64,000 bases of DNA from assembly GCF_002135315.1 (NCBI RefSeq), contig NZ_NEGA01000005.1, positions 147,981 through 211,980 on the forward strand. The letters are read 5' to 3'. Shown one piece after another: positions 45,287 to 53,785 of the stretch (the stretch's first letter is position 1; each line of letters starts with the position of its first letter). The translations under genes and the position numbers were made by a program. Origin of the DNA: Acinetobacter sp. ANC 3903 (GTDB taxonomy: Bacteria > Pseudomonadota > Gammaproteobacteria > Pseudomonadales > Moraxellaceae). The notes under the pieces were generated by a model. That model made no database searches and had not been told where the DNA came from. It worked only from the letters and a program-made list of their open reading frames with translations.

Positions 45287-45904
45287 TTATCTGGTCTGCT
45301 TAATTTTTTTGCCGTAAAAGGCAGGCGAATTTAATAAAAAAGGCCATTCTTTTTGATAATTCAAACCATACTGAAACAGTGACACCAGCATCCGCGCAGT
45401 TAAGCCCCACACAATTTCATTTTCCACACGCATGCTGGGAAAATACAAGGACTGATGCACATATCGTACTTCATAGGGAATAGGGGGTGCATTCATTAAA
45501 CTACTCAGTGATGCAAAAAAAATACGGTCAATTTCAGTTGGTTGAGGAATCAATTCTACTTCAGCAGGAATCAATCCCACCACAGGTTTAACCAGCATGC
45601 CATTACGGGCTTTTTGCATGGGCAAATCACCAATCAACTGCACATCAAATGGATTAAGTGCGGTTTCTTCATAGGCTTCACGCAAAGCGACCACAATGTT
45701 ACTGGTATCTTGTGGATCTCTTTTCCCACCTGGAAAAGAAACCTCCCCGGCATGGTTAGATAAATATAAAGAACGGCGCGTCAGCAAAACTTTGGGATCG
45801 GACTCATCGGTAATCGCAATTAGTACAGCAGCCTGAGCAGGCTTTATACGCGTAGAAAAGCGCAACCTATGCTGTAATAATTGTATTAATGAGTAGTCAT
45901 CCAT
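45287..45904 (-). CDS. nudL: CoA pyrophosphatase (Nudix, NudL type)
   Basis: This Nudix hydrolase is predicted to split coenzyme A or related diphosphates. The CoA-specific Nudix pattern is seen in VSFPGGKRDPQDTSNI and VALREAYEETALNPFDVQLIG near residues 54-90. FSTRIKPAQAAVLIAI near the start matches the upstream UPF0035-like part. 205 residues. It is divergent from the second Nudix gene at 46024. Confidence 0.88.
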   Translation of the reverse strand: MDDYSLIQLLQHRLRFSTRIKPAQAAVLIAITDESDPKVLLTRRSLYLSNHAGEVSFPGGKRDPQDTSNIVVALREAYEETALNPFDVQLIGDLPMQKARNGMLVKPVVGLIPAEVELIPQPTEIDRIFFASLSSLMNAPPIPYEVRYVHQSLYFPSMRVENEIVWGLTARMLVSLFQYGLNYQKEWPFLLNSPAFYGKKIKQTR

Positions 45905-46023
45905 GTGTTACTGCTCCTGCTACCTTCTTTATTTCATCATAGCTGAATTTTTATTCCAAAGGATAGAAATGATGCCAAATTTGGATTTTTCAGTTATGCT
46001 GATCAACACCTTTATCATTGACG

Positions 46024-46578
46024 ATGAATATGAATTTCTGTGTAATTTGCGGACATAAAACAACGGAAAAAATTCCACTCGGCGATCATCAACTACGCCG
46101 TGTATGTACAGATTGCGGTAATATTCATTATGTCAATCCCAAAGTGATTTGCGGTGCACTTGTATTGTGGGAAAATAAAGTTTTGCTTTGCCGCCGTGCT
46201 ATTGAACCACGCTATGGTTTATGGACCCTGCCTGCAGGTTATATGGAACTGTTTGAAACTATGGAACAAGGCGCTGCCAGAGAAACTCGGGAAGAAGCTG
46301 AAGCTGAAGTCGAAATTGAACAACTTTACTGTATGTACAATATTCCCCGAATTGGGCAAATTTATGTGCTGTTTAAAGCCAATTTAGTGAATGGAATATT
46401 CGGTGCAGGTGAAGAGACCATTGAATCGCATTTATTTGAAGAACATGAAATCCCCTGGACTGAACTGGCTTTTCCAAGCGTAGAACGGACCTTAAGACAT
46501 TATTTTGCAGACCGTAAAACTGCTTCATTCGACATGCATTTAGAAACTTTAGGAACCCGTTTAGATCATACCGGTTAA
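46024..46578 (+). CDS. zinc-ribbon Nudix hydrolase
   Basis: A 184-residue Nudix enzyme with an N-terminal zinc ribbon (FCVICG ... RVCTDCGNIHYVNP) and a complete Nudix box in AGYMELFETMEQGAARETREEA near residues 70-91. Such proteins hydrolyse nucleoside-diphosphate derivatives such as NADH or ADP-ribose; the substrate is not evident. The start may be the ATG at 46024 or 46030; a TTG two codons earlier is less likely. It stands alone, with a bidirectional terminator after it. Confidence 0.88.
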   Translation: MNMNFCVICGHKTTEKIPLGDHQLRRVCTDCGNIHYVNPKVICGALVLWENKVLLCRRAIEPRYGLWTLPAGYMELFETMEQGAARETREEAEAEVEIEQLYCMYNIPRIGQIYVLFKANLVNGIFGAGEETIESHLFEEHEIPWTELAFPSVERTLRHYFADRKTASFDMHLETLGTRLDHTG

Positions 46579-46603
46579 AATTTTCTAATTTTTTAACCTG
46601 CAA

Positions 46604-46637
46604 TAAAAAAGCCCATCATGAGATGGGTTTTGTTTTT
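46604..46637. terminator. bidirectional terminator between Nudix gene and filF
   Basis: CCCATC/GATGGG stem with an ATGA loop, flanked by A and T runs on either side. It closes both the Nudix transcript and the fil operon. Confidence 0.85.
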
Positions 46638-46645
46638 CGCTTTTT

Positions 46646-48577
46646 TTAGATTTTAGGTTTTACGGTATAACATGAAGCCAAAGCAAAAGTTAATGTGCCT
46701 CCACTCAACTTGGCAAGTTGTTTATCATCAGTAGTATGCGTTTGATTATTGGTATTATAAACTTTTTGGAAGCTTGCTAAGGTACTTGCCCATTTTACCG
46801 TATCAACAGCAGAATCTTTAAATGTAACCTCTGCTGTGCCCGTAGTAAGATTTAATAAGTTACTTACATTAAGTAAAGCTCCGCCAATCACAATATTATC
46901 TCCAGAACTTGAAGTCTTAATATTGGAATTCATACCGACTAAAGCACCATTAATATTACCCAACTTTGCATTCGCCAATACCATACGTAAGGAAAGAGTC
47001 TTATCATTTGTGAAAGCACGGGATACCGTACCTATGCGATATTGTTGTACACCATCATTTACATAAGTTGATGCATTAAATTTACTGCTATCACAAGAAG
47101 CCGTACTCATATCTCCTGTAGAGTCTGACTTCATATTGGTTCGAATGTTCCCCTTTTCGTCAATGACTATTCCGAGTACTATATCTGGCACCGTTGTATC
47201 TGTAAATTTAAATGTTAAATCTGCATACATCGGGAATAGATAACCTTCACCAAATTTCACATTATTGATTGTCTTAAATACTCTTTTATCTAAATACGTA
47301 ATAGGGAAAATTTTGTACAAGTCCAATGTACCTTGAAAATTTTCACTTCCTATCGTCTGACGCCACAAACCAAAATCATATCGATCCGCCAGAGCCACTT
47401 CTGTTTTTCCAGTTAATAACTTATAGAATTTTTCTTTACCAGCAATCATATAGTCATTATATAAGGTTCCCTGATAAATGCTTAGAGGTGTAAGTACGTT
47501 ATCAACCTGGAAATCAAAATTCTGATCAATTTTTTTGGTCACTGGATTAATCCAATGATTTTGTGCATTCGCTGTCATACGAATAGGTTTTGTGGTGGTC
47601 AGCAGTTTAGTATTTAAGCCACCTATAGTCGATGTATCACTGATACCTGCTCCACGCCATTGCAAACCACTTCCGAAAGTATAACCATCACGATCGGTAA
47701 GCAACATGAAATGTCCAAATAGATGCTGCGTTGAACTATCCGTAGTATTACAGGTACTTTTATTACACCCAACCAAACCATCTGAACCACTTAATAAACT
47801 ACCAAGAACACCAGACGTTGAAAATAACGAAAACTCCGGTTGATACACCCCTGCATTTGCAATAGTGATGAGTTTTAGTACGGTAGTACGTCCCTGTTCA
47901 TCACTTATAGTAGAAATATCAACCCAAGGTTTAAGGAGAGATTCAAATTCAATATCTGTTGCATTGACAAATTTTTCCTGTGCAATGGATTCTAGGATAT
48001 TTTCAAGATCACGTCTCATCTGATCGGTGATATATAAGGCTTGGATATCTGTTGGATCGACAATACTATTACCCTGTTGTGCCAGTGCTTGCAATATTTT
48101 TGCAATTCGTATTGCAACTTTTACAGTGCCATCCGTATTCGAATTAATATCTACAGCCTTCCTCCCTGTTATTCCAAAAGCAATATCTAAAATAGTCAAA
48201 CGAGGCAGTTGTGATGTGCTTACTTTGGCAATTTCGTTTAAATTTAATGTGCCTAAATTAATTTTTTTATCTTTTTCACCCTTGATAAAGAAAGTGATTG
48301 AATCACCTACCTTACATGCTCCTTGTGCTACGCCATTTTGTAAATCTAAATAGGTGACAAAGCTATTTTTTGTATCACTACTACAGGTAAAATTTAACCC
48401 ATCCAATGGATAATCTAATGCAAATCCTAAGCAGCCTGCAGAATCTATAGTACACGCCCCATGAGCCGTACTGGAATCATAGACTTCAGGAATAACCTTG
48501 GCACTTTCACCGCCACAACCACTTAAAGCTGCCATTAATGTCGTGAGGGCAAAAGGGAGTAAATATTTATTTTTCAT
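46646..48577 (-). CDS. filF: FilF, putative surface lipoprotein of the fil operon
   Basis: A 643-residue protein with a lipoprotein signal peptide ending in ALSGCGG, so it is likely anchored to the outer membrane. The mature part has a few paired cysteines (CTIDSAGC, VGCNKSTC) and many Gly, Asn and Thr residues, typical of extracellular beta-structure. It resembles the protein annotated FilF (putative pilus assembly) in Acinetobacter genomes; its biochemical role is not known to me. It is the last gene of the six-gene cluster, 21 bases after filE, and ends at a bidirectional terminator. Confidence 0.83.
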   Translation of the reverse strand: MKNKYLLPFALTTLMAALSGCGGESAKVIPEVYDSSTAHGACTIDSAGCLGFALDYPLDGLNFTCSSDTKNSFVTYLDLQNGVAQGACKVGDSITFFIKGEKDKKINLGTLNLNEIAKVSTSQLPRLTILDIAFGITGRKAVDINSNTDGTVKVAIRIAKILQALAQQGNSIVDPTDIQALYITDQMRRDLENILESIAQEKFVNATDIEFESLLKPWVDISTISDEQGRTTVLKLITIANAGVYQPEFSLFSTSGVLGSLLSGSDGLVGCNKSTCNTTDSSTQHLFGHFMLLTDRDGYTFGSGLQWRGAGISDTSTIGGLNTKLLTTTKPIRMTANAQNHWINPVTKKIDQNFDFQVDNVLTPLSIYQGTLYNDYMIAGKEKFYKLLTGKTEVALADRYDFGLWRQTIGSENFQGTLDLYKIFPITYLDKRVFKTINNVKFGEGYLFPMYADLTFKFTDTTVPDIVLGIVIDEKGNIRTNMKSDSTGDMSTASCDSSKFNASTYVNDGVQQYRIGTVSRAFTNDKTLSLRMVLANAKLGNINGALVGMNSNIKTSSSGDNIVIGGALLNVSNLLNLTTGTAEVTFKDSAVDTVKWASTLASFQKVYNTNNQTHTTDDKQLAKLSGGTLTFALASCYTVKPKI

Positions 48578-48598
48578 CCTAATTCTCTTCTTATATCC

Positions 48599-49783
48599 TT
48601 AGCGAATTGCTATTAATTTTAATTGACCCTGATTGGTGAGCGCTTTATTTTCCAAATCTATCGCACTAGCTAAAGGAGTCAATAATATATATCGACTTTG
48701 AACAGGAATATGAACAATTCCTTCAATTTTTTGATGTGTAGTGGATGACTCAACAGCTTCATGATTTTTAAAACCTCCTGCGCCCTCAAGCACACAACCA
48801 CTCGAATCTAAAAAAACTACAAATGGCCAATAAAAGGTCGGATTCTGTTGCCGTGATGCATAAGAGTTAATCTGAATATTCTGAATTTCATTGGAAACTT
48901 CCACAATTTCAAAATCAAATTGTTCTTTTAATGGTGCACGGGGCCAGACATTGACTTCCTTATCCAAACTGACAGTTTTCGCATTTTTAATTTTTTTATC
49001 CTGAATACATTGTTGACCTAAACTTTTAACAGCATCTACTTGAGAAACCCGATAATAGGTCGATGACAATGCAATGGGACCACTATCCTGTTTTTGATTC
49101 TTCTTAAAAATTGATTGCAGCAGGGATTTACTCACCCCTTTTTCACGCTCAACCATTTGTAAACGTGTCGCTCCATGCTTGGTATCGATGATACCTTCGG
49201 GCATAGCATAAAAACGCTTCTTACCTTCCAGATTAAATTCCTGGTCTTCCAGATATTCATTTTTTATATATTGCGTACCATCAATCGTTACATAGTTTTC
49301 CGCATTTTTAGCTTCTTTTACTTCTTTAGCTGTACTGGTCGCGAGATGTATAGTTTCTTCCACCTTTTTAGGGTTGGATTGAGGCTGCAATACAGCTTTT
49401 TTCTTTTCCTCAGTTTTGGGTTCTACATACTTCGCTTGCGGTATTTTAGCCACATCAAGATGGGTAGAAGCTGTTTTTTTGGCATTTTGAACTCCTACTT
49501 TATTTTCCCCCTTTAGTTGCAATGATGGGGGTGTTTGAGTAGCAGCAGTCTTAATTTCAGATTGATTAATTGAGGAATGGACTGATTGATTTTCTTGAAC
49601 AATGGTATCTGCTGATGCAGATTTACTTACCTCAGTTTCTCTATTTTTGGGCTGAGATTTTTGCTGTACCACCATAGGCCGGCCATCTGGCCCAATAATA
49701 GTATAAAACTCGCCTGCATGCGAAAAAGATACCTGCACCATACATAGTGTAAGTATCGATTTCACCAATGAATTCCCTTTCAT
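48599..49783 (-). CDS. filE: FilE, periplasmic protein of the fil operon
   Basis: A 394-residue exported protein (signal peptide MKGNSLVKSILTLCMVQVSFSHA). Right after the signal it has FYTIIGPDGRPMVVQQ, which resembles the DUF4124-type N-terminal element. A low-complexity Lys/Gln/Thr-rich linker of about 120 residues follows, then a folded C-terminal part (SRYILLTPLASAIDLENKALTN). I start at 49783; the 49804 start overlaps the end of filD and adds seven residues. The name follows its position in the Acinetobacter fil cluster; the function is unknown. Confidence 0.77.
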   Translation of the reverse strand: MKGNSLVKSILTLCMVQVSFSHAGEFYTIIGPDGRPMVVQQKSQPKNRETEVSKSASADTIVQENQSVHSSINQSEIKTAATQTPPSLQLKGENKVGVQNAKKTASTHLDVAKIPQAKYVEPKTEEKKKAVLQPQSNPKKVEETIHLATSTAKEVKEAKNAENYVTIDGTQYIKNEYLEDQEFNLEGKKRFYAMPEGIIDTKHGATRLQMVEREKGVSKSLLQSIFKKNQKQDSGPIALSSTYYRVSQVDAVKSLGQQCIQDKKIKNAKTVSLDKEVNVWPRAPLKEQFDFEIVEVSNEIQNIQINSYASRQQNPTFYWPFVVFLDSSGCVLEGAGGFKNHEAVESSTTHQKIEGIVHIPVQSRYILLTPLASAIDLENKALTNQGQLKLIAIR

Positions 49784-49797
49784 TATTTTCAATTTAC

Positions 49798-51462
49798 CTA
49801 CCATCGTGTTCTATAGTTCAATCCTAAAATCGTAACTTTGGTATCCGTTTTAACATTTAAACCCGCATATGGATTTAACAGAATATTATTTACACCCGTT
49901 TGGTTTGACAGACTACTCGTATTTGCCGGAATATTATCTTTGCTACGTAAAAAACCAATCGATAAATCTAAATCGGTATCTGCATCAAAACGATAGCCCA
50001 CACCTAACCCAAACAATTGTGCATTGTTAATCGGAACCATTGTATTTCGCTTATTATCAGGAATTGCACTGCTACGAGGTTCATAACCGGCTCGTAATTT
50101 CAAACGATCCGTTGCAGAATACTCCACACCTATGCCAAAATTCCAAGGTGAAGTAAATGCCAATGGAAGTGCAAGAGAATTATCCCCAATATTTTCAGAT
50201 AATAATTTGGCAATTTTTAATGCTGAAACTTGTCGGTCAAATTCAAATTTAAACTTGTCCCAAGCTTTATAGTCTGTCCAGCCTACATCAAAATTAACTT
50301 GTAAATCAGGTAAAACCTTATATTTTATTCCCGCCTGAAAATGTGCTGGATATTCAAAGTCCATTGAAACAAGTCCAGACTCGCTTGCAGGTATAGAATT
50401 CGGGAAACCTAAAATTGCAGCAAGAATTTGGCCCGTAGGAGATGACATTAAGCCATTAATCAGCTCACGAGGTGCCTTTGCATTATCAATGTGATATTTG
50501 CCTTTTAAACGCATTTTTGCCGCACTTTGATATACCATACCAAAGCTAAAATCTTCAGTCGGCTCCCACATCACACCCAAGTTATAGCTTGGACTAAGCG
50601 ATTGCTCCATGGAAAGTTGCAATTGACCAAACTTGCCAAATGGATTCATGCCTTCTTTGGTGTTACACATTCCTAACAAAAGAATGTCGGTAATAATGTC
50701 CGAGTTTTCTTTAAAAGGCGTACAAACGACTTCATCAATCATTCGTAACATACCAATTAATTCATTCGGGAAACGCAAATCCGTTTTTAGACCAATGGCT
50801 TGGTATGACATACCAATAGAAGCACCCACAGATAACTCATCATTCACTTGATAAGCAATAGATGGAGATAAATAGGTAATCCTTTCTAGAGCAACCTGTT
50901 GCCCCATATAATTCCCAGGATTACCATTTTCGGCACCAAAACCGGCAACCAAAGGTGCATACATTGCCGTGGCAAATGTTGTTTTGGAACCTGGTGGCTT
51001 ATAGGCAATACCTGCTGTAGGTGCTGCCATAGGTAGACCTTCACCCAGATCAACCATTTTTTTCAATACGGGAACGTATAGACTTACGTATTCTACATCC
51101 CCATTGACTGTACCTTTAAAGTCTGTACATAAATCGGAAGAAACCTCTGGTCCATCATTACACACCATCGGGTCATCTGAATAGCCAAATACGTTATAAC
51201 CAGCAGGAACTGAGAATTCCCGTTTAATGTCAAAATTTGCAAGAATCCCTTGTACATCGGTCTGCAGACCTTCAATTTTGGTCAAGGCTGCAGGGTTAAA
51301 ATGAATTGCACTAATTCCTGGAGGATCTGCAGTAACAGCATTCCCCATACTCAATGATCTGATATCAACAGATAAGTTGGTGCCTAATTGAGCAAAAGTT
51401 GCACTTGAACAGCCCGATACGATAATTGCTGCGGCTAACGGGCGAAGTCGAATCTTATACAT
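49798..51462 (-). CDS. filD: FilD, FadL/OmpP1-type outer-membrane barrel
   Basis: A 554-residue outer-membrane protein with a signal peptide (LRPLAAAIIVSGCSSATFAQL). The FadL-family N-terminus is SMGNAVTADPPGISAIHFNPAALTKIEGL. The C-terminal half shows repeated barrel strands (DKFKFEFDRQ, LKLRAGYEPRSSAIPDN, FGLGVGYRFDADTDLDLSIGFLRS) and ends in Trp, as barrels often do. FadL proteins carry hydrophobic compounds across the outer membrane, but this one sits in the fil cluster and may have another task. It follows filC by 12 bases. Confidence 0.85.
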   Translation of the reverse strand: MYKIRLRPLAAAIIVSGCSSATFAQLGTNLSVDIRSLSMGNAVTADPPGISAIHFNPAALTKIEGLQTDVQGILANFDIKREFSVPAGYNVFGYSDDPMVCNDGPEVSSDLCTDFKGTVNGDVEYVSLYVPVLKKMVDLGEGLPMAAPTAGIAYKPPGSKTTFATAMYAPLVAGFGAENGNPGNYMGQQVALERITYLSPSIAYQVNDELSVGASIGMSYQAIGLKTDLRFPNELIGMLRMIDEVVCTPFKENSDIITDILLLGMCNTKEGMNPFGKFGQLQLSMEQSLSPSYNLGVMWEPTEDFSFGMVYQSAAKMRLKGKYHIDNAKAPRELINGLMSSPTGQILAAILGFPNSIPASESGLVSMDFEYPAHFQAGIKYKVLPDLQVNFDVGWTDYKAWDKFKFEFDRQVSALKIAKLLSENIGDNSLALPLAFTSPWNFGIGVEYSATDRLKLRAGYEPRSSAIPDNKRNTMVPINNAQLFGLGVGYRFDADTDLDLSIGFLRSKDNIPANTSSLSNQTGVNNILLNPYAGLNVKTDTKVTILGLNYRTRW

Positions 51463-51474
51463 ACGACTACCCTC

Positions 51475-52707
51475 TTAGCGAAGTTTCTTACCGAAACCTA
51501 AAATATCAAGTGGGAATGACAGACCTAATGATACATCTGGTGCATCTTCTGTTAAGCCTATACCCACAGTTCCGTTGACAATGGTCTCAGGTGAAACACG
51601 AACACCCAATGAAATTGCTAAAGTGGAACTCGTCTGATCAGCCGGTGAATAACTTTCACCCGAAGTATAAGTAAATTGTGAACCTGTATTAAAACTTTGC
51701 TGATATGACATAGTCATAGACACATCATAATTAAATGAATAAGCAAAGCCTAAAGCAAAACCACCGCTGATTCCTGGTTCAAACTCATCAATGATGCGAG
51801 TACCACGGCGCTGGTTCAGTCCGGTTTCCTTAAAACCATAGTTTGCGGAAACAGAGGCAAAAAGTACAACAGGATCAATATATTTACGCGTACTTGCACC
51901 AATACCAGCAGAGTAATAACCTTTACCTGTAGCTAAATCATCAGTCGCATTAACTTCATAAGGACTATCACCCGTTTTGGTTGAAACATTCCCAAATAAA
52001 ATCAGTGGTAATCTGCCTGCTTTTAGTGGAAATGGTTCCCAACGTGCACCAAAAGAAATATCACCTAAGCCAGCTGTAGAGGCATCTTTTAATAAATCTG
52101 TTTTAGCAACTAAAGGGACTGAAGCAGTGAAGGTCAGATTATCTAAAATACCATACTGAGCAGTAAAGGTATTGGTAATGGAATGAGCTGCATTTTCTTG
52201 AACACGAAGTTGATACAACTGCCCATTAGCCATCTCTGCATCAATCTGTGTATCACGATAATAGGTGTAATCAATATCATAATAAGATGAAATATCACCT
52301 TTTTTGATTAATGAATATTGTCTCTCATTGGAGGTAAAAACTTCTTGCAGGTTTGCTTCTTTACTGGCATCTCCTTCTTGCTGTTGTAATGCTGAAGAAG
52401 CTTGTGTATGTGCATCAACGGGTTGTGATTGCGCGGTTGTACTACTATCTACAGACGCTGGAGCTGTTGCCTCATCAGCTTGTTCATCAACAGCTTCATA
52501 TTCACCAAGTGCTGACTCTTCCTCTGCGCTCACGGTTGCTACCGTTTGTGTATTTGCAGGCTGCGATGCTGTAGAGTCAACTTCCGTTTCTTGCTGATCT
52601 ACAACCTCATATTCTCCAAGTGCTGGTTCTTCAGCTGCATATGCCACCCCTATTGCCATTTGAACACTCAAAGCCAATAAAGTTTTGTTCATCCATTTAC
52701 AATTCAT
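51475..52707 (-). CDS. filC: FilC, outer-membrane barrel with duplicated N-terminal motif
   Basis: A 410-residue exported protein. After the signal peptide the motif EEPALGEYEVVD recurs about 40 residues later as EESALGEYEAVD within an acidic Ala/Gln/Thr-rich linker of about 100 residues. The C-terminal 260 residues are a beta-barrel (NLTFTASVPLVAKTDLLK, LGDISFGARWEPFPL, YSAGIGASTRKYIDP, ending LDILGFGKKLR), similar to transporter-like outer-membrane proteins. The ATG at 52707 follows GGGATGGAAT; an ATG at 52692 also has appeal. No specific function is known. Confidence 0.8.
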   Translation of the reverse strand: MNCKWMNKTLLALSVQMAIGVAYAAEEPALGEYEVVDQQETEVDSTASQPANTQTVATVSAEEESALGEYEAVDEQADEATAPASVDSSTTAQSQPVDAHTQASSALQQQEGDASKEANLQEVFTSNERQYSLIKKGDISSYYDIDYTYYRDTQIDAEMANGQLYQLRVQENAAHSITNTFTAQYGILDNLTFTASVPLVAKTDLLKDASTAGLGDISFGARWEPFPLKAGRLPLILFGNVSTKTGDSPYEVNATDDLATGKGYYSAGIGASTRKYIDPVVLFASVSANYGFKETGLNQRRGTRIIDEFEPGISGGFALGFAYSFNYDVSMTMSYQQSFNTGSQFTYTSGESYSPADQTSSTLAISLGVRVSPETIVNGTVGIGLTEDAPDVSLGLSFPLDILGFGKKLR

Positions 52708-52753
52708 ATTCCATCCCACCATTTTTCTTTTTTTAATCTGCCACTTTTATACT

Positions 52754-53587
52754 TTATTTACTTTTATAATAAAGGCGTAAAAAATTATATGTTGATTCCC
52801 CAAACTTTTCTGAGCTTTCGTTTACATTTTTATCTAACCGAATTGTTGAGGCTTTATCTGCAATTTTATCCATATAAAATTGTGGATATTGAATATCTAC
52901 AAAAGCATAGCGATTCACAGTGGCATCTTCAACATGTCGCAAATCTGTATCATGCAATGCCAATAAATTTTTTCTTTGTTCTGGTGCAACATTAATTAAA
53001 AACAGGGTGTTATTTTCCCAAATATCTTTGAAACGCGTTTCATCAAAACTGATATTGCCCAGCGCAGGATCAGCCACATAAACACGTCCATTTTTATATG
53101 CTTTAAACACAACAAAATGTTTAAATCCTGCATAAGAAATTGGCACAATTGCCGGTTCAGCCTGTTTAACTAAATCTGAAAACTCCCCTTTATATCCACC
53201 ACTTTCCAAACCCATGGCTGCGACAAAGCGTTTCATATCTAAAAGAGAAAAGCTGCGGCGTTCAATAATTTTTTCAGTTTCACCAAACTTTAATAGACCA
53301 TTCATGGTTTGTTGTTCTGATAACTGAGTACCCACATAACCATTCATCAATGTGGTTAATGCAGCTGATCCACAACTATAGTCATAGGCTTGGCGAGCAA
53401 TACCTCTAAATTGATCTTCCAGGGCGGGCTTAATAAGTACAGCTTCCCGGTGCATTCGATTGAAGGAATCTTGCCGAGAATCCAAGGTTTCAGTGTAATA
53501 CACAGCTTCCGCCGGTTTTTTCTTAATTTCAAAGGCTTCTTTGGCAGCGTAATACATCAATGCCGAGCCTAGTGCGATCTCTAACAT
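52754..53587 (-). CDS. filB: FilB, C39-family cysteine peptidase
   Basis: A 277-residue protein whose core is a peptidase C39 domain. The catalytic cysteine lies in QAYDYSCGSAALTTLM near residue 72, the histidine in HFVVFKAY near residue 159, and the aspartate in VADPALGNISF near residue 174. Its N-terminal stretch is weakly hydrophobic and may anchor or export it. C39 peptidases usually cleave after double-glycine leaders within ABC exporters; this one has no transporter domains. It lies between filA and filC, separated from filA by a very strong terminator. Its target is unknown. Confidence 0.87.
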   Translation of the reverse strand: MLEIALGSALMYYAAKEAFEIKKKPAEAVYYTETLDSRQDSFNRMHREAVLIKPALEDQFRGIARQAYDYSCGSAALTTLMNGYVGTQLSEQQTMNGLLKFGETEKIIERRSFSLLDMKRFVAAMGLESGGYKGEFSDLVKQAEPAIVPISYAGFKHFVVFKAYKNGRVYVADPALGNISFDETRFKDIWENNTLFLINVAPEQRKNLLALHDTDLRHVEDATVNRYAFVDIQYPQFYMDKIADKASTIRLDKNVNESSEKFGESTYNFLRLYYKSK

Positions 53588-53742
53588 ATATTTTGACTTT
53601 TCTAGTTAGCGGCATGACGTGCCTTTGTTCATTATTTTTTTAGAGCTTATGCTCTACATCCATGTAAAAAGGAAGATAACCCTTTTTATAAAAAAAAACA
53701 GCTTTTTTTTAGTTTTTTTGAAGAATTTCACATTATTTTTGT

Positions 53743-53778
53743 AAAAAAAAGCGCGTGATTTCACGCGCTTTTTTTTAA
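53743..53778. terminator. very strong bidirectional terminator between filA and filB
   Basis: The GC-rich stem GCGCGTGA/TCACGCGC with a two-base loop has eight A residues on one side and eight T residues on the other. It lies eight bases beyond the filA stop codon. It should make filA mRNA far more abundant than the downstream fil mRNA. Confidence 0.93.
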
Positions 53779-53785
53779 TTCAGAA

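Noticed and set aside
52754..53587. C39 peptidase as a bacteriocin exporter
   Set aside because: There are no ABC-transporter or membrane-spanning domains and no small leader-peptide genes beside it.
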